This document shows, piece by piece, positions 15,778-26,311 of a stretch of DNA of 64,000 bases (within the stretch, counting starts at the first letter, position 1; the number at the start of each line of letters is the position of its first letter). This DNA comes from Chlorophyllum brunneum. Lineage: Eukaryota > Basidiomycota > Agaricomycetes > Agaricales > Agaricaceae. Made by a program: the position numbers and the translations under genes. The notes below the pieces were generated by a model that was not told the origin of the DNA, searched no databases, and saw only the letters and a program-made list of their open reading frames with translations. The stretch spans positions 3,224,001 through 3,288,000 of the forward strand of contig OY756140.1 in assembly GCA_963576785.1 (NCBI GenBank), read 5' to 3'.

Positions 15778-16271
15778 GTATTCACGCAAGAGTGTTAGCA
15801 GGGGATGTGTGAGAGAGGGCGTGTCAAGGGGGAGCACTTTTCTAGTCGACCGGGTGCTTTGTGTTGCGTTATCCTTGCCGAATCGGCCGTGGTCATATAC
15901 CTAACCGCGTCGTTGGATCATGGATCATGTATTATGCGCCACCAGGTTATTTACTGTCATTCACATCCGGGGTCGGGTTGATTCAATCAAGTTCGAAGAC
16001 GTCCTCGAGTCAATCGTCGTTCTCGTTGCTCAGAAGCGCATAGGAAGCCGTGGCAATAAGAAAGTCCTGAGTAATCCCGCTGGACAGTCTGTGGGTAAAA
16101 GCGAAATGTCCGGTATTAAGCTTGAAGAACATGTGTGTTTTTTACAGAAATGGAAATGGAATCATGTAGCCGACTAGATCAGCGCCGTGCGTGACGGTGT
16201 GTGTCATGACCCGTACGCAACAGACCCGATGGGTCGCACAGATGATCGTGCCTGCCATAGCGCAGTACAAG
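15778..16271. other. Intergenic, MFS gene to tRNA
   Basis: This is the upstream flank of the transporter gene and the 5' flank of the tRNA. No coding motif, repeat or further RNA gene was recognised. Confidence 0.5.
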
Positions 16272-16350
16272 GGCGCTATAGTGTAGTGGTTATCACTCAG
16301 GATTCTGATTCCCGAGTTCCTGAAACCCAGGTTCGAACCCTGGTAGCGCC
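16272..16350 (+). tRNA. tRNA-Gln (CUG) with 8-nt intron
   Basis: A complete cloverleaf: acceptor GGCGCTA pairs with TAGCGCC. The D arm is GTGTAGTGGTTATCAC, identical in style to yeast tRNA-Gln. The anticodon stem is CAGGA with TCCTG. The T arm is CCAGG TTCGAAC CCTGG. With a seven-base anticodon loop TTCTGAT the anticodon is CTG at 16305-16307, which decodes CAG. An extra eight bases (TTCCCGAG, 16309-16316) sit between positions 37 and 38, the standard place for a nuclear tRNA intron. CCA is not encoded. A T-run follows as Pol III terminator. Confidence 0.88.
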
Positions 16351-16355
16351 TTTAG

Positions 16356-16360
16356 TTTTT
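16356..16360 (+). terminator. Pol III terminator of tRNA-Gln
   Basis: TTTTT starts five bases after the tRNA 3' end, the usual RNA polymerase III stop signal. Confidence 0.75.
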
Positions 16361-16434
16361 CGGAGGTGTCTGGTTACACGTGACCGGTACATGAGGTCAG
16401 GGGTCCACGTCGTCCTCCTCAACTTTTGAACACC

Positions 16435-17628
16435 ATGTCGAGTGCCGCTGAGCGTGCTGAAGCTCGCCGGAAAGCCATCCTTGCAAAGCGTGGCGACCGT
16501 CTCGCAAAGCTCACCACTACTGCCAGGGGCGACGAGGGCGCATATTTCAACGACGGTGCGCTCTAACTTTACTTTTACTCGTCGCATAACTCATGTTTGC
16601 ACTTAGAATCTTCTTCGTTTTCAAAAGCGTTCCTCGGCGAGGATGCCACTACAGATATGCCAACTCCTCCACGCTTGTCCGTCTCTCCTTCTCCCGGTCC
16701 CACACCCAGCAAGTCAACTGTAACATCACCACCCACAGCACCGACATCTATCCCCACATCCTCAGTAAAAGCGGATTCTCTCTTCGGCGGCATGGATGAG
16801 TCTGTGTGGTCTCCGGACCTCCAGGAACAGTTCCGTCAGGCACTTCTGAGTGCCAACCCCCCTCATCCTAAACCTTCCAGTCGTGTACCCAGTGGTGCAT
16901 CCGCCTCCGGTCGAGATTCCAGTCCAAACCCTTTGGGCCCAGGGGATAATCAGGCCGAAGTCGACCCCCTTGCTGACCTATTTTCTGCACTTGGTGGTGG
17001 TGGTGGTGTTCCCGGTCGGTCGGGTGGTTCAGACATGTTTAGCCTTCTCCAACAAATGCGACAAGGGCCGCAGATTTCGAGTCCAGAATCACAGACCCTC
17101 AAGCGTGATAAAGCGATCAGAAATTTGATCCAGCTCGTGTCAACCTTGCTTTTGTTGGCGTATTTCGTGTTTTTCCTTGAACCTGCTGCGTACAAGCAAC
17201 GTGTTGGGTCACTGGATGTGGGCAGGTGGACGAGATGGGCCATACTTAGCGAGAATGTAAATATGTCGGAGCTGCTCTCTACCTTCAAGGTGCAACCTCA
17301 ACCGGTATGCACCTCGACTACTTTTGTTGCAGTATTCTGACAGTTCCTTCAGGCGTTTTTCTGGGGATTTGTTGCATTGGAAGTTGCCGTGCAATTCCCC
17401 AGTCTTCGAAATCTCGTTGTACGTCACTGCTTTCCCATTTGTGGCTGCCGCTGATCAGATTTTCGTCAGACTTTCCGCAGGGACACCACGTCGCCATTGC
17501 GCTCTCTGGGACCCTTCGCGAAAATCCCGAGTCTTATCAGTACCGTCCTCCTACTCCTCAATGCGCTTGGTGGCATAGTCTTTGGGCTGGGAGTCATCGT
17601 TCTCCTTGCGGGTTATAAGCGACCTTGA
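16435..17628 (+). CDS. GET2: GET complex subunit Get2/CAML-like membrane protein
   Basis: Four exons (introns 16556-16606, 17305-17352, 17419-17469) join to 347 residues. The extreme N-terminus, MSSAAERAEARRKAILAKR, is the short basic helix by which Get2 binds the Get3 ATPase in tail-anchored protein insertion at the ER. A long Ser/Pro/Gly-rich linker follows, including a run of Gly. The C-terminal third has hydrophobic segments: LIQLVSTLLLLAYFVFFLE, FFWGFVALEVAVQF and ISTVLLLLNALGGIVF continuing into LGVIVLLAG. This gives three membrane helices near the C-terminus, as in Get2. The layout and the N-terminal motif support the name; overall similarity in this family is always low, so moderate certainty remains. 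Confidence 0.72.
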
Positions 17629-17734
17629 CTTCCTTTGTATCTCCATCTTTGGGTTCGTAATGTCGGGTAATCATTGAGTCTAGATAATATTATTCGCCAT
17701 AAACGAGAAGTATAACAGCGCAAGGTATTAGTGG

Positions 17735-18364
17735 TTATGAGGCTCTTGGCTTAGGCATTGCGGATTTGCCGGTGCTCTTGGGCGTTTGGGCTCTACGATG
17801 CTTGTGCTCGTTCTCCTCGCCAGGTAGAAGTGGTAGTCCTTCAGCTGCCCGCAGCTTCTTGTGTTCCCGCCATGGGTCACCACCTGCCGCATCCATGAGT
17901 TCCCGAACGATAGTCGTCGACCACTTTTTGTCCATTTCAATAGTCCGTGTGCTTCCCGAAGCTATGAAGCAGAATTAGTCCCCAGCTACGAATAAGCATG
18001 TGTGACCACCCACAATAAGTCAGCTCGATATTCTGCTTAACATGCCCCTCTGCTTTCCAAATCTTGTCCACCTCAATCTCGACTGACGGGTTCGCCCACC
18101 GAATGCGTGGTAGTGTTTCCTTCACGAAATACCTGCCAGCAGACTTGCGTAAGCATATAAAAGCCCTCTTACAACTTGTAGCCACACATTTATCTCTCAC
18201 CTAGAACCAAAACTATTATTCTTTGCACTCCAACGGACCTTGAGATTTGTGACTCCCGAAAGCTGGAGCTTCGGGTGCTGGTTGAGGTGTTCAAGGACCT
18301 GAGAGAGTCTGGATGGGCCTTGTTTTAGGGCTTTTGATGAACGTGCAGCCACTACCGCAGCCAT
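17735..18364 (-). CDS. MRP49: Mitochondrial ribosomal protein, L51/S25/CI-B8 fold (mL61/Mrp49-like)
   Basis: Three exons (introns 18133-18200 and 17962-18013). The sequence runs SKALKQGPSRLSQVLEHLN, then NLKVRWSAKNN, FVKETLPRIRWANPSVEIEV and QNIELTYSSGSTRTIEM, with an extended basic C-terminus. The layout LPRIRWANP..EIEV followed by a beta strand of the I-L-Y type fits the thioredoxin-like L51/S25/CI-B8 domain of small mitoribosomal proteins; the fungal member with this form is Mrp49 (mL61). It could also be another member of the fold such as mS25. The ATG at 18362-18364 was chosen because it directly precedes a basic Ala-rich start that could serve as a mitochondrial presequence. It shares a 145-bp divergent promoter with VPS72. 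Confidence 0.6.
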
Positions 18365-18509
18365 CGATGATTCCTGGACGTACGCGTGTAGGACGCGTAG
18401 AAGAGGAAGTTGCGGGGGGTTGGAAGGCGTATTTGGTTGTGTTTGGTTGAGAGGGTAAGTGGACCTGCAGGGACCAATAAGTCCACCACCACCCACCATC
18501 GCAGAGGAT

Positions 18510-20344
18510 ATGGAGAATCTCGCAACCCGTCGTTCGCGGAGGAGCACCGCTGGGAATCGGTAGGCACTCCTTCCTCTTCTTCCAATCATGTCTTTGGACC
18601 TCCAGCACCCGCTCACGACTACTCAGTATGGAAGCGGCATTGGCGGAAATGGCCCTCGATGATGTCAGCAGAGATTTGGAGGATGACAAGGAGTTTGTCA
18701 ACGCAAAGGGTGCGTTTATAGGGCTTACATTTTGTTGGCTGGGGCTAATAAGACCATAGATGAGGAGGATATATTCGAATCCGACTTTGCCAGTACGGAT
18801 GAAGAAGCGAATCGGGAGGACCTCGATGAGGAGGAGAAGGCTATTCACGATGAAGAGAAATCTGCTCGCAAAGTATTTCCACAACTCATCTCTACTCTAT
18901 TCAATCACTAATAATACACCTTCAGGCCGCGCGAGCACGTCTGGAGAAGCGGACCGCGGCGGCGCATGCCAAACAAAAGGAGACCTTCAATCCCCAGGCA
19001 GTCGCTCCAGTAATTAAGCTGAAACCAAAAACAAGTGCGGCTGCCGTTCCAGACGCCAGTGGTCAAGATGTGCCAAGGCGAATTGGGCAGAAGAGAAAGA
19101 GCCAGCGGAGACATACTGTCCTGAACACCAGCGCCACTGACACCAGGGCCAGGGAAGCTGGTGAAAAGAAGGTGTGCGCACCTGGCTAGATAACCGTTTA
19201 TCTTCGCTCATAGCGTCCCTAGGCCTCTGCGCCGAAGAAATTCAAACCTACTGTCCGGTCGTTTTCTCAGGCCGAGCTGATTCAAACTGCACTGGACAAC
19301 GAGGAAGGCAACATTAAAGAACACAAGAATTACCTCAGCGTAGAGGAGGAGAAACGAAAGAAGGCTCGAGCCATCAAGATGCCTGCCGTTGAAGGTCCTC
19401 TACTTCGTTGGGTCAGCAAGATTGAAGAGGAAAAGTTTAAAGTCAACGTTGAAGTAACACCTCCTCAACCTCAGGCACCTGCTGTCCCATCCTATCCAAA
19501 CTACCCTCAGAGCTATTATAACGCGTACTATACCCAACTATTTCAATATCTTGCTGCTCAATCAGCCTCAGCGTCTTCGTCTTCAAGCAATGTCCCTCAG
19601 GCTGGTTCAAGTTCCCAACCTGCTGCTGGTCAAACTTCGACGTCACAATTGGCCATTGCACCCGCCACTTCATCTTCTACGCCTTCTGCACCGACTGCGT
19701 CGTCCGCACCAGCAACCGCTGCAACAGCCCAGACAACACAAACAGCCGCGTCCGCATTCTCGACGTTCCGACTGCCGACTACCCCTTCTGCCTATCCCTA
19801 CGGACTTTATACCCCCACCCCCACAACAACAACTGCTGGAGCGATTCCAACGACCAGTAGCACGTTTCACTCTTCATTATTCACTCCTACAACGGTACCA
19901 GCACCCGCACAACCTCAACAAAAGCAGTATGTTGAGGAAGAGCGCACTGAAAATGTGACGAAGAACTATGTGATTCACGAGGCCGGTCAGCGTGAAGGAA
20001 TTGCAAAGCCGCCTTGGAAGGATACGATGAGGGCCATGTTTGGTGAGCATGTCAAGTGGGAGGAGCTCAAGGTGCTCAGTGGGAAGGGACGGCCTTTAAG
20101 TGAGTCCGCAAATAAGTGTTCATCACTCTCAGTAACTTGCTAACAATTCTGTTCAGGTCGAGTGAAGCAACGGTGTGCGATTACTGGCCAAAGTGCACCT
20201 TATTTAGATCCACGCTCAGGTGCGCCGTTTGCCGACGCGGAGGCCTTCAAGGTGCTTTCAGATATCCTTGAGCACCACTATATCTGGAGTCCCGAGCTCG
20301 GGTGCTACATTGGTCGAGATGAAAAAAATTCGTTTTCTATGTAA
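18510..20344 (+). CDS. VPS72: VPS72/YL1 (Swc2), SWR1-complex H2A.Z chaperone subunit
   Basis: The nuclear YL1 protein binds the H2A.Z-H2B dimer in the SWR1 remodeller. Exon 1 gives MENLATRRSRRSTAGNR, spliced (intron 18560-18626) to MEAALAEMALDDVSRDLEDD, the conserved YL1 N-terminal H2A.Z-binding start. Acidic exons follow (DEEDIFESDFASTDEEAN), then APKKFKPTVRSFSQAELIQ and EEEKRKKARAIKMPAVEGP. A low-complexity Pro/Ser/Ala/Thr-rich insert occupies the centre. The C-terminal YL1 domain reads KQRCAITGQSAPYLDPRSG followed by PFADAEAFKVL, ending at the stop 20342-20344. The insert is long for the family. The first ATG at 18510 is supported by the RRSRR motif found at the start of YL1 proteins. Confidence 0.9.
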
Positions 20345-20722
20345 GAAAGCAAAGCTCGAAAGCATATCGACAGTATGCAATTGTCTAGTTATACAAAATT
20401 GCGTATCCTGATTGAGTCCACTTACAGGAACACATTACGGGTGCGAAAACGAAGATGACTATACTACTTGAACGTCGTCAAATATTGCTGACGAGTTCGA
20501 ACAACGATCCGTTTTTCCTTCCAACAGCAACGCCAAGTGATTGTGGTATACAATGAAATGCGAATGCCCCGATCCGAAATGATGATGACGAAGAGTGGAC
20601 CCCGGCCGAAAGAATAATGATTGCTTAAGAAAAGGTCAACGTTAGCAGTGAGATAGGAGTCGAAAGAAAAGAATGCTCACGCATGATGATATGAATCATG
20701 ACCAGAGGGCGCTGCGTGATGT
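20345..20722. other. Downstream flanks of VPS72 and pheromone gene 1
   Basis: There is no protein gene here. The right part (20428 on) belongs to the duplicated pheromone unit. It contains a likely 3'-UTR intron of pheromone gene 1 on the minus strand, 20624-20680 (57 nt): donor GTGAGC, branch-like CTAAC, acceptor AAG. Confidence 0.5.
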
Positions 20723-20860
20723 TCAGGCAATCACACAGTAGGCGGGGTTACCTCCACCACTAGTCTCCTCGTTCGAAGGAATAGATGTGGTAGGATCCTC
20801 AGAATTTGTTGAGGACGAGGATGAGAAAAAGTAAGAGGTGAGGCTGGTAAAGGAATCCAT
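20428..20860 (-). repeat. Pheromone-unit duplication, copy 1
   Basis: This segment is a diverged copy of 21511-21898. Both contain, on the plus strand, GAACACATTA near the left end, an AACGAAG stretch, a CGTCAAAT-like stretch, the 3'-UTR intron and the pheromone ORF in the same order. The unit repeats with a spacing of about 1.06 kb, measured from left end to left end. Confidence 0.6.
20723..20860 (-). CDS. Lipopeptide mating pheromone precursor 1
   Basis: A 45-residue single-exon ORF, starting MDSFTSLTSYFF and ending GGGNPAYCVIA. CVIA is a CaaX box: the Cys would be farnesylated, the last three residues removed and the Cys carboxymethylated, as for fungal a-factor-type pheromones. A Glu-Glu pair (SNEET) about ten residues before the Cys is the likely internal processing site, which would release a short peptide with the core SGGGNPAYC. 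The ORF is matched by a second copy at 21785-21898 that shares the MDSF start, the SxPxNEE stretch and the whole end GGGNPAYCVIA. A TATA-like TATAAA lies about 100 bp upstream (20961-20966). These genes act in B-type mating recognition through STE3-like receptors; no such receptor was found in the window. Confidence 0.92.
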   Translation of the reverse strand: MDSFTSLTSYFFSSSSSTNSEDPTTSIPSNEETSGGGNPAYCVIA

Positions 20861-21784
20861 TTCAGTGCGACGGGAGGATGACTTTTGGTTGAGGTGTCAA
20901 GTCGCTAATGGTTTGTACTAGGATGAAATCCTGAAGTTCAGGCGTCTCCATTCCCCAACTTTTATAACAGGCGGAGGCATAAAGGGGTCTCGGGTAAAAA
21001 GCATAGATGGGCGCCTCTGATTCGCTCTAATTGTTGTCCTGGCACCAGTGGGGATACACACATGTATGGTCAGAAACAATAAGACAGGGGTGGACATCAC
21101 AGGGATGAGGGATATATTTTCCGGAATATTGTCAGAATGTTGGTCTGTGAAGACACGCCTGTGCATCTTCTGACTTGTAGAGACAAAAAGCGAGCCGACA
21201 TCACGATTACCTCCTTCCATTTTTGGTGTTTTCGCGCTTATCAATCTATGGGCTATTCTTATCCTCGTCCGCGGCTGACCGACAAAACCAAGTCTGGACA
21301 CAGGTACCGTACCTCATGTGCTAAGTCTTGTGTATACAGATCTGGGGTGATGAACTACGCTGAATTTGGTTAAGTCAAGTCTCTCCGCCGGTAGGTTTAG
21401 CACATTGACGGAGTTTACGGTGACATAGGTTTTCACATAGTTTTCATGTTTTTATACAAACTAGAATCAGCAGTAAATACAATAATAAGCGTGTTCTGAT
21501 ACACATGAAAGAACACATTATCGGAGAAAACGAAGGCGATATAGTATCAACGCCGTCAAATGGGTATCGACGCGTTACGAAAAACAATGGCCTCAGTAGG
21601 TAGTGGTGATACAGGGGTGTGAAGAAAGAAGGCTGAAAATGATGGTGGGCATGAACGAATAATAATAGAATGTTGTTGATCTAAAAGAACGCGAACGAGT
21701 CGTAAGAATAGGGGGGAATACATGAGGTAAAGGACTCACGTCGGTAATGTGATGTCATAATTTGGAGACGAGTTGCGAGTACGC
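20861..21784. other. Promoter of pheromone 1 and downstream flank of pheromone 2
   Basis: No credible protein gene lies here. The left part is the promoter of pheromone gene 1, with a TATA-like box at 20961-20966 and an element at 21073-21097 shared with pheromone gene 2. From 21511 the second duplicated unit begins. It includes a 3'-UTR intron of pheromone gene 2 at 21681-21739 (59 nt, GTGAGT to TTTTAG on the minus strand). Confidence 0.6.
21073..21097 (-). promoter_or_regulatory. Shared pheromone-promoter element, copy 1
   Basis: The plus-strand sequence GAAACAATAAGACAGGGG followed by TGGACAT is nearly repeated upstream of pheromone gene 2 (22004-22030). It contains ACAAT, the core that HMG-box factors bind. 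Fungal pheromone genes are commonly driven by HMG-box regulators such as Prf1, so this is a candidate pheromone-response element. The role is inferred from conservation alone. Confidence 0.5.
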
Positions 21785-21898
21785 TCAAGCAATCACGCAA
21801 TAGGCAGGGTTTCCGCCTCCACCGTCCTCCTCGTTGGTGGGGAGGGAAGAAGCGGGGTCCTCAGTAGGAGCGGAGAAGTAGGTGATGAAGGAGTCCAT
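21511..21898 (-). repeat. Pheromone-unit duplication, copy 2
   Basis: This is the counterpart of 20428-20860. It is shorter because its ORF and spacer are shorter, and it keeps the order of shared blocks. The divergence in the middle suggests an old duplication. Confidence 0.6.
21785..21898 (-). CDS. Lipopeptide mating pheromone precursor 2
   Basis: A 37-residue single-exon ORF. It starts MDSFITYFSAPTEDPASSL, continues with a PTNEED stretch, then a Gly run, and ends NPAYCVIA. The CaaX box CVIA and the acidic processing doublet (EE/ED) match precursor 1. The predicted secreted peptide cores differ slightly (a Gly-rich DGGGGNPAYC against SGGGNPAYC), so both could signal to the same receptor or to related receptors. 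A TATA-like GATAAAAG lies about 65 bp upstream (21960-21967, minus strand), and the shared promoter element lies at 22004-22030. A 3'-UTR intron begins 45 bp after the stop, almost the same distance as in precursor 1. Confidence 0.92.
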   Translation of the reverse strand: MDSFITYFSAPTEDPASSLPTNEEDGGGGNPAYCVIA

Positions 21899-22588
21899 GA
21901 GTATCGGTTAGAGTTCGTTTGGTAGGATATTCTGGGGACTTGGCCGCTCTACCGCCTCGCTTTTATCTGTCCACACGAACTGTAGAGAGGCCTCAGGACC
22001 AGGAGAGACAATAAGCCAGGGGGACAAATGTCACTAGAGCAAGACAGCGCAGCTGAGACAAGGGTGTTTCCCCGGTCAATGTCCGGTAGGCGTCATAGCA
22101 AGAAATTCTCATATGCTTCATCGGAGTGGTTTCCATTCTCAGCCGCTCGGTGCTAATCAGCGCATCCCGTCCCCGGAGGTTCCGATGCGTTTCTTATTGT
22201 CTTGAATTTCATTTAGGGAAATTCTCATGAGCCGTGAATACTGCTGATGCGATCTGCTTCCCACAGCAAGTCATCCCACAAGGCCAGACCACGTCCCCAT
22301 CGACCCACATTTAGCTGCTCGGAATGAAGAGACACCCGGATGCCTTGTTTATTCTTCTATGCGAAAGCATACACTCTGCGGGTGCCTGAAGGGTTCTCGT
22401 TATTGTTGAAGTTTAAAGTGAGAGAAGAGCAAACGTGGGAGTGCGACTGATGACTAATGATCAGAAGCTGTAGCCACGCGGAGACAAACAAAGTACGTCT
22501 CCGCGCACTGAGTGACGCTGGCGCAGTTGTTCAGCTCGCAACGCTGGACAGTCCAACACCGTCGCGAACAACAACGACAGCAGACGCA
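21899..22588. other. Promoter of pheromone 2 and 5' flank of VPS35
   Basis: This 690-bp stretch holds the promoter of pheromone gene 2 (TATA-like box at 21960-21967; shared element at 22004-22030) and the upstream region of VPS35. No other gene was seen. Confidence 0.5.
22004..22030 (-). promoter_or_regulatory. Shared pheromone-promoter element, copy 2
   Basis: The plus-strand sequence GAGACAATAAGCCAGGGG followed by GACAAATG matches the element at 21073-21097. It lies about 105 bp from the start codon, against about 213 bp in copy 1, but is upstream of the TATA-like box in both. Confidence 0.5.
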
Positions 22589-25500
22589 ATGGCGCTACCA
22601 GCACCAGAAGAGGGAAAACTTCTCAGTGAAGCCCTCAACACCGTCAAGATTCAGGTACAACAAATGAAGCGACATCTCGCAAGTACCCCAGTATATCCAG
22701 GATTCCTGCCCTAACGCGTATGTGTCCGACAGGAATTAGATCAGTTGATGGATGCCCTCAAAAGTGCAAGTCTAATGCTTGCAGAACTGAGGACGTCATC
22801 CTTGTCGCCCAAGCAATACTATGAACTGTGTACGTCCACTGGGCGGTCTCCAGGCTGCTTTTATTGAGCTCCCTTCAGACATGGCCATATTCGATGCGCT
22901 TCGACATCTGTCAAATTATCTCTATGATGCACACACCCAGGGTCGACACCATCTCGCTGACCTGTATGAACTTGTGCAATACGCCGGCAGCATCGTTCCT
23001 CGTCTCTATCTCATGATCACTGTCGGTTCCGTCTATATGTCAATACCAGAAGCACCTGTCAAGGAAATCATGAAGGATATGATGGAGATGTCGCGGGGTG
23101 TTCTACATCCCATTCGAGGTCTTTTTTTGCGTCACTATCTTAGTGGACAGACGAGGGATAACCTACCTGTTACACTGGAGCCAGGGTGTGTCGTCTCGAA
23201 GATTGTGCGACCCCTTGAACTTAAATCTCCTTATTCTAGCCCTGCTGGGTGCTTGCAGGACTCAATTTCTTTTGTCTTAACTAATTTTATTGAGATGAAC
23301 AAACTTTGGGTCCGCCTGCAACACCAAGGTCATTCTCGGGACCGCGAAAAACGCGAGGTGGAACGACGTGACCTTCGCATTCTCGTTGGCACCAACCTTG
23401 TACGGCTCAGTCAACTGGATGGCGTGGATTTGGATCTGTACCAGAGGACTATCCTTCCAAGCGTCCTCGAGCAAGTTGTTAGCTGCAAAGACGTCATCGC
23501 CCAAGAGTACTTGATGGAGGTCGTTATTCAGGTGCTTGCGTCTTCATCTGATAGCTTTTTGGTCGCCATTCACCTCCACCTAGGTTTTCACCGACGAATT
23601 CCATCTCCACACCCTTGGGCCCTTCCTCTCCGCGACCGCTCAACTCCATCCGAAAGTGAATATTAAACAAATTGTTATCGCCCTTATTGACCGCCTTGCG
23701 GCATATGCTGCGCGAGAAGCAGAGAGTGAGGACCCAGAGGAGACCAAACGCCAAGAAGAGGCTGCAGCCAAACGTCTTGCAGAGAAGGTTGAGGAGCAGA
23801 AGACGAGGGCCAGACAGAGCGGTGCCCACCAAGTATCATCACCAACTTCGCCCACGTCTGAATCTCACAATGCTTGGGCCAATCCTATCTCTCCCGCTAT
23901 CGAGTCATCGACATCAATGGAGCCCGAGAAATCATCCATCTCTGAATCTCCCAGTACACCCAGCACTGACATGAAGAGCAGGGAGAAGGAAGATCCTCCC
24001 GTTCGCAAATTCAGAGGTGTCCCGGAGAATGTTCGGCTGTTCGAAGTCTTCTGGAAACAGGTCGTAGAGCTGATTAAGGTGTGTGTATGTGAAATTCTTG
24101 GGCAGTTCTCCGTTCTTATCCTCGATTCTTCCAAAGGCTCGACCAGATCTCTCCATTCAAGATATCACAGCCCTTTTTGTCTCCTTAACCAACCTGTCTG
24201 TTAGCTGCTATCCCGATAGACTGGAATATGTGGACCAAATTCTTGGTTTCGCAGCCGAAAAGATCAGAGAATATGTAGATAAGTGAGCCGCCTCGTAACT
24301 CTCACTATTTCTGAGCTGATGTGTGTTGCAGTCCGGATCTACACGCCCAACAGACAACAGCAAATCTTTCAGCACTGCTTGTAGCACCAATCAACTCTTA
24401 TCAATCCGTCCTTACATTACTCGCCATCCCTAACTATGCCCCTCTACTGACACGACAATTGTTCTCCACCCGCCGTTCAATAGCGCATTCTATCATATCA
24501 TCAGTTCTCAAGAACGAAACAATAATAGAGACGCCGGAAGATGTGGATGGTGTCTTGGAACTTTGTCATGTTCTTATCAAAGACCAGTCCGATTCTGCAG
24601 CCAATCTAAACCCACCGAATGGTCAGCATGCTCACGTCAGAGATTTACGGAGACAGGGTCCATACTTCGTTGAAAGAGAAGAAATGGCAGAAGAACAAGG
24701 ATGGGTGGCGCGAATGGTACATCTTTTCCGTGCGGAATCCCTTGATGTGCAATTTGAAGTACGTCATCCTTACTCCCCCCTCTTTGTCTTTGACATCATT
24801 ATATGTAGCTTTTGCTATCTGCACGTCGACATTTTGAAACTGGAGGTGACCGGATGCGGTTCACCTTCCCGGCTCTCATTACTTCCTCCATCAAGCTTTG
24901 TCGCCGCTACAAGAACAGCAAAGGCATGGTCAGCGCATTGTTTTATTGTTCCGGATAATTCTAGGTCCTCACCCCATATCGTGATACAGGACAGCGACTG
25001 GCAGACCAAAGTCACAACAATTCTGAAATTTATCCGACAGCTTACGTCAATACTGGCCACACAAGTGGAAGCACCCTCGATTGCCCTGCGATTATTCCTT
25101 TTGACCGCCCAGATCTCGGATGAATGTGGCTTTGAAGACCTAACGTATGATTTCTATGTACAAGCCTTCACGGTCTACGAAGACAGCATATCAGAATCCC
25201 GAGCACAACTCCACGCAATCACGCTCATCATTGGTACTTTGGCTAGTGCAAAGGTTTTTGGTGCCGACAACTACGATACGCTCATCACCAAGGCAGCTCT
25301 GCACGGTGCTAAGCTTCTCAAAAAGAGTCACCAGGCTACTGCCGTCGGGCTTGCGAGCCATTTGTGGTGGCAGGAAGCAAACGCCCCCGATGATGCTGAA
25401 AACCCAGAGCAAGAGAAGAAACCGGAAAAATCTCCGGTGAAAGAGGATGATTCCGAAGATACTGTCAAAGCCGTTCGTTTCCTAATACCCCTTATTCCTA

Positions 25501-26012
25501 CACATTTTGACGATTATTTTGGGCACAGTATCCGCACCAAGACAGCAAACGTGTCCTGGAGTGTCTCCAGAAATCCCTTCGAATTGCCAACTCGGCTATC
25601 GAGGAGATTGTGACCGTTCAGCTATATTGTGATACCCTTGACCAATACATATACTACCTTGACCGGGGCGCACCAGCAGTACGTAGTCCATCATCTTATA
25701 CATACCGGCTCCGAGGTCTCATTCACTAAATCACAGGTTGCATCCAAGTTCGTCAACAGCCTCGTGGAACTTATCACGTCCAGCATCGACAATATTTCCT
25801 CTCCCGATGTCCACCCGTCACAGCGTGCCCCTCCTGGCCTTATTGAAGGTGTACAGACACCCGAGATGATTACACGACATTTCCGGAACACTCTGGTACA
25901 TATCCAACGAAGAAAGAACGCGGCGGCAGAAGTTCTCAACACAGAAGCTGATCCAAGATGGAACGAGGTTGACGTAGTGGGAGCATGCCTGAAGATGGGT
26001 ATTGTGCGGTAA
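22589..26012 (+). CDS. VPS35: Retromer subunit Vps35
   Basis: The cargo-binding alpha-solenoid of retromer, which recycles membrane proteins from endosomes. The conserved start is [20 protein letters not shown], spliced to [19 protein letters not shown]. Next come [37 protein letters not shown] (the PRLYL motif that binds Vps26), [33 protein letters not shown] sequence and [18 protein letters not shown] low-complexity Ser/Thr/Pro and Lys/Glu-rich insert of about 90 residues follows [15 protein letters not shown], not present in animal Vps35. The C-terminal half includes [20 protein letters not shown] and ends with a [11 protein letters not shown] stretch. Intron 1 (22679-22732) has a GCAAGT donor. 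The 54-nt intron after LEPG is a multiple of three and stop-free. Confidence 0.93.
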
Positions 26013-26311
26013 GCCATTCGGCGGTCTCTGTCGTCGCACCGCCTTGTGTGCTGTATGTCTGTACGACCTTCGATGCTGTAACGCTCCCTGTATATTCGGA
26101 ATCCCCTTTGTTGTCAGTTATCCTTACCCTCGTTCTGCGACCCATAATAATTACATGAATATCAGTCGCTTGCCATTCGAGTACTTAGTATTATATTCTA
26201 TGCGTTCTATCCATGCTCCTTTCATGTTCTGTTTCAAGATCCTTCTCTGCCGTCGTTCAGCCCGTCTGAGCCTTGAGATTCTTCCAAAGCGTCACATGCA
26301 TGACCCCACCA
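26013..26311. other. 3' flank of VPS35
   Basis: This short gap separates VPS35 from the decayed transporter; no gene signal was seen. Confidence 0.4.

Noticed and set aside
20918..21373. Overlapping open frames between the pheromone genes
   Set aside because: They overlap on opposite strands, lack motifs, and fall in the promoter of pheromone gene 1.
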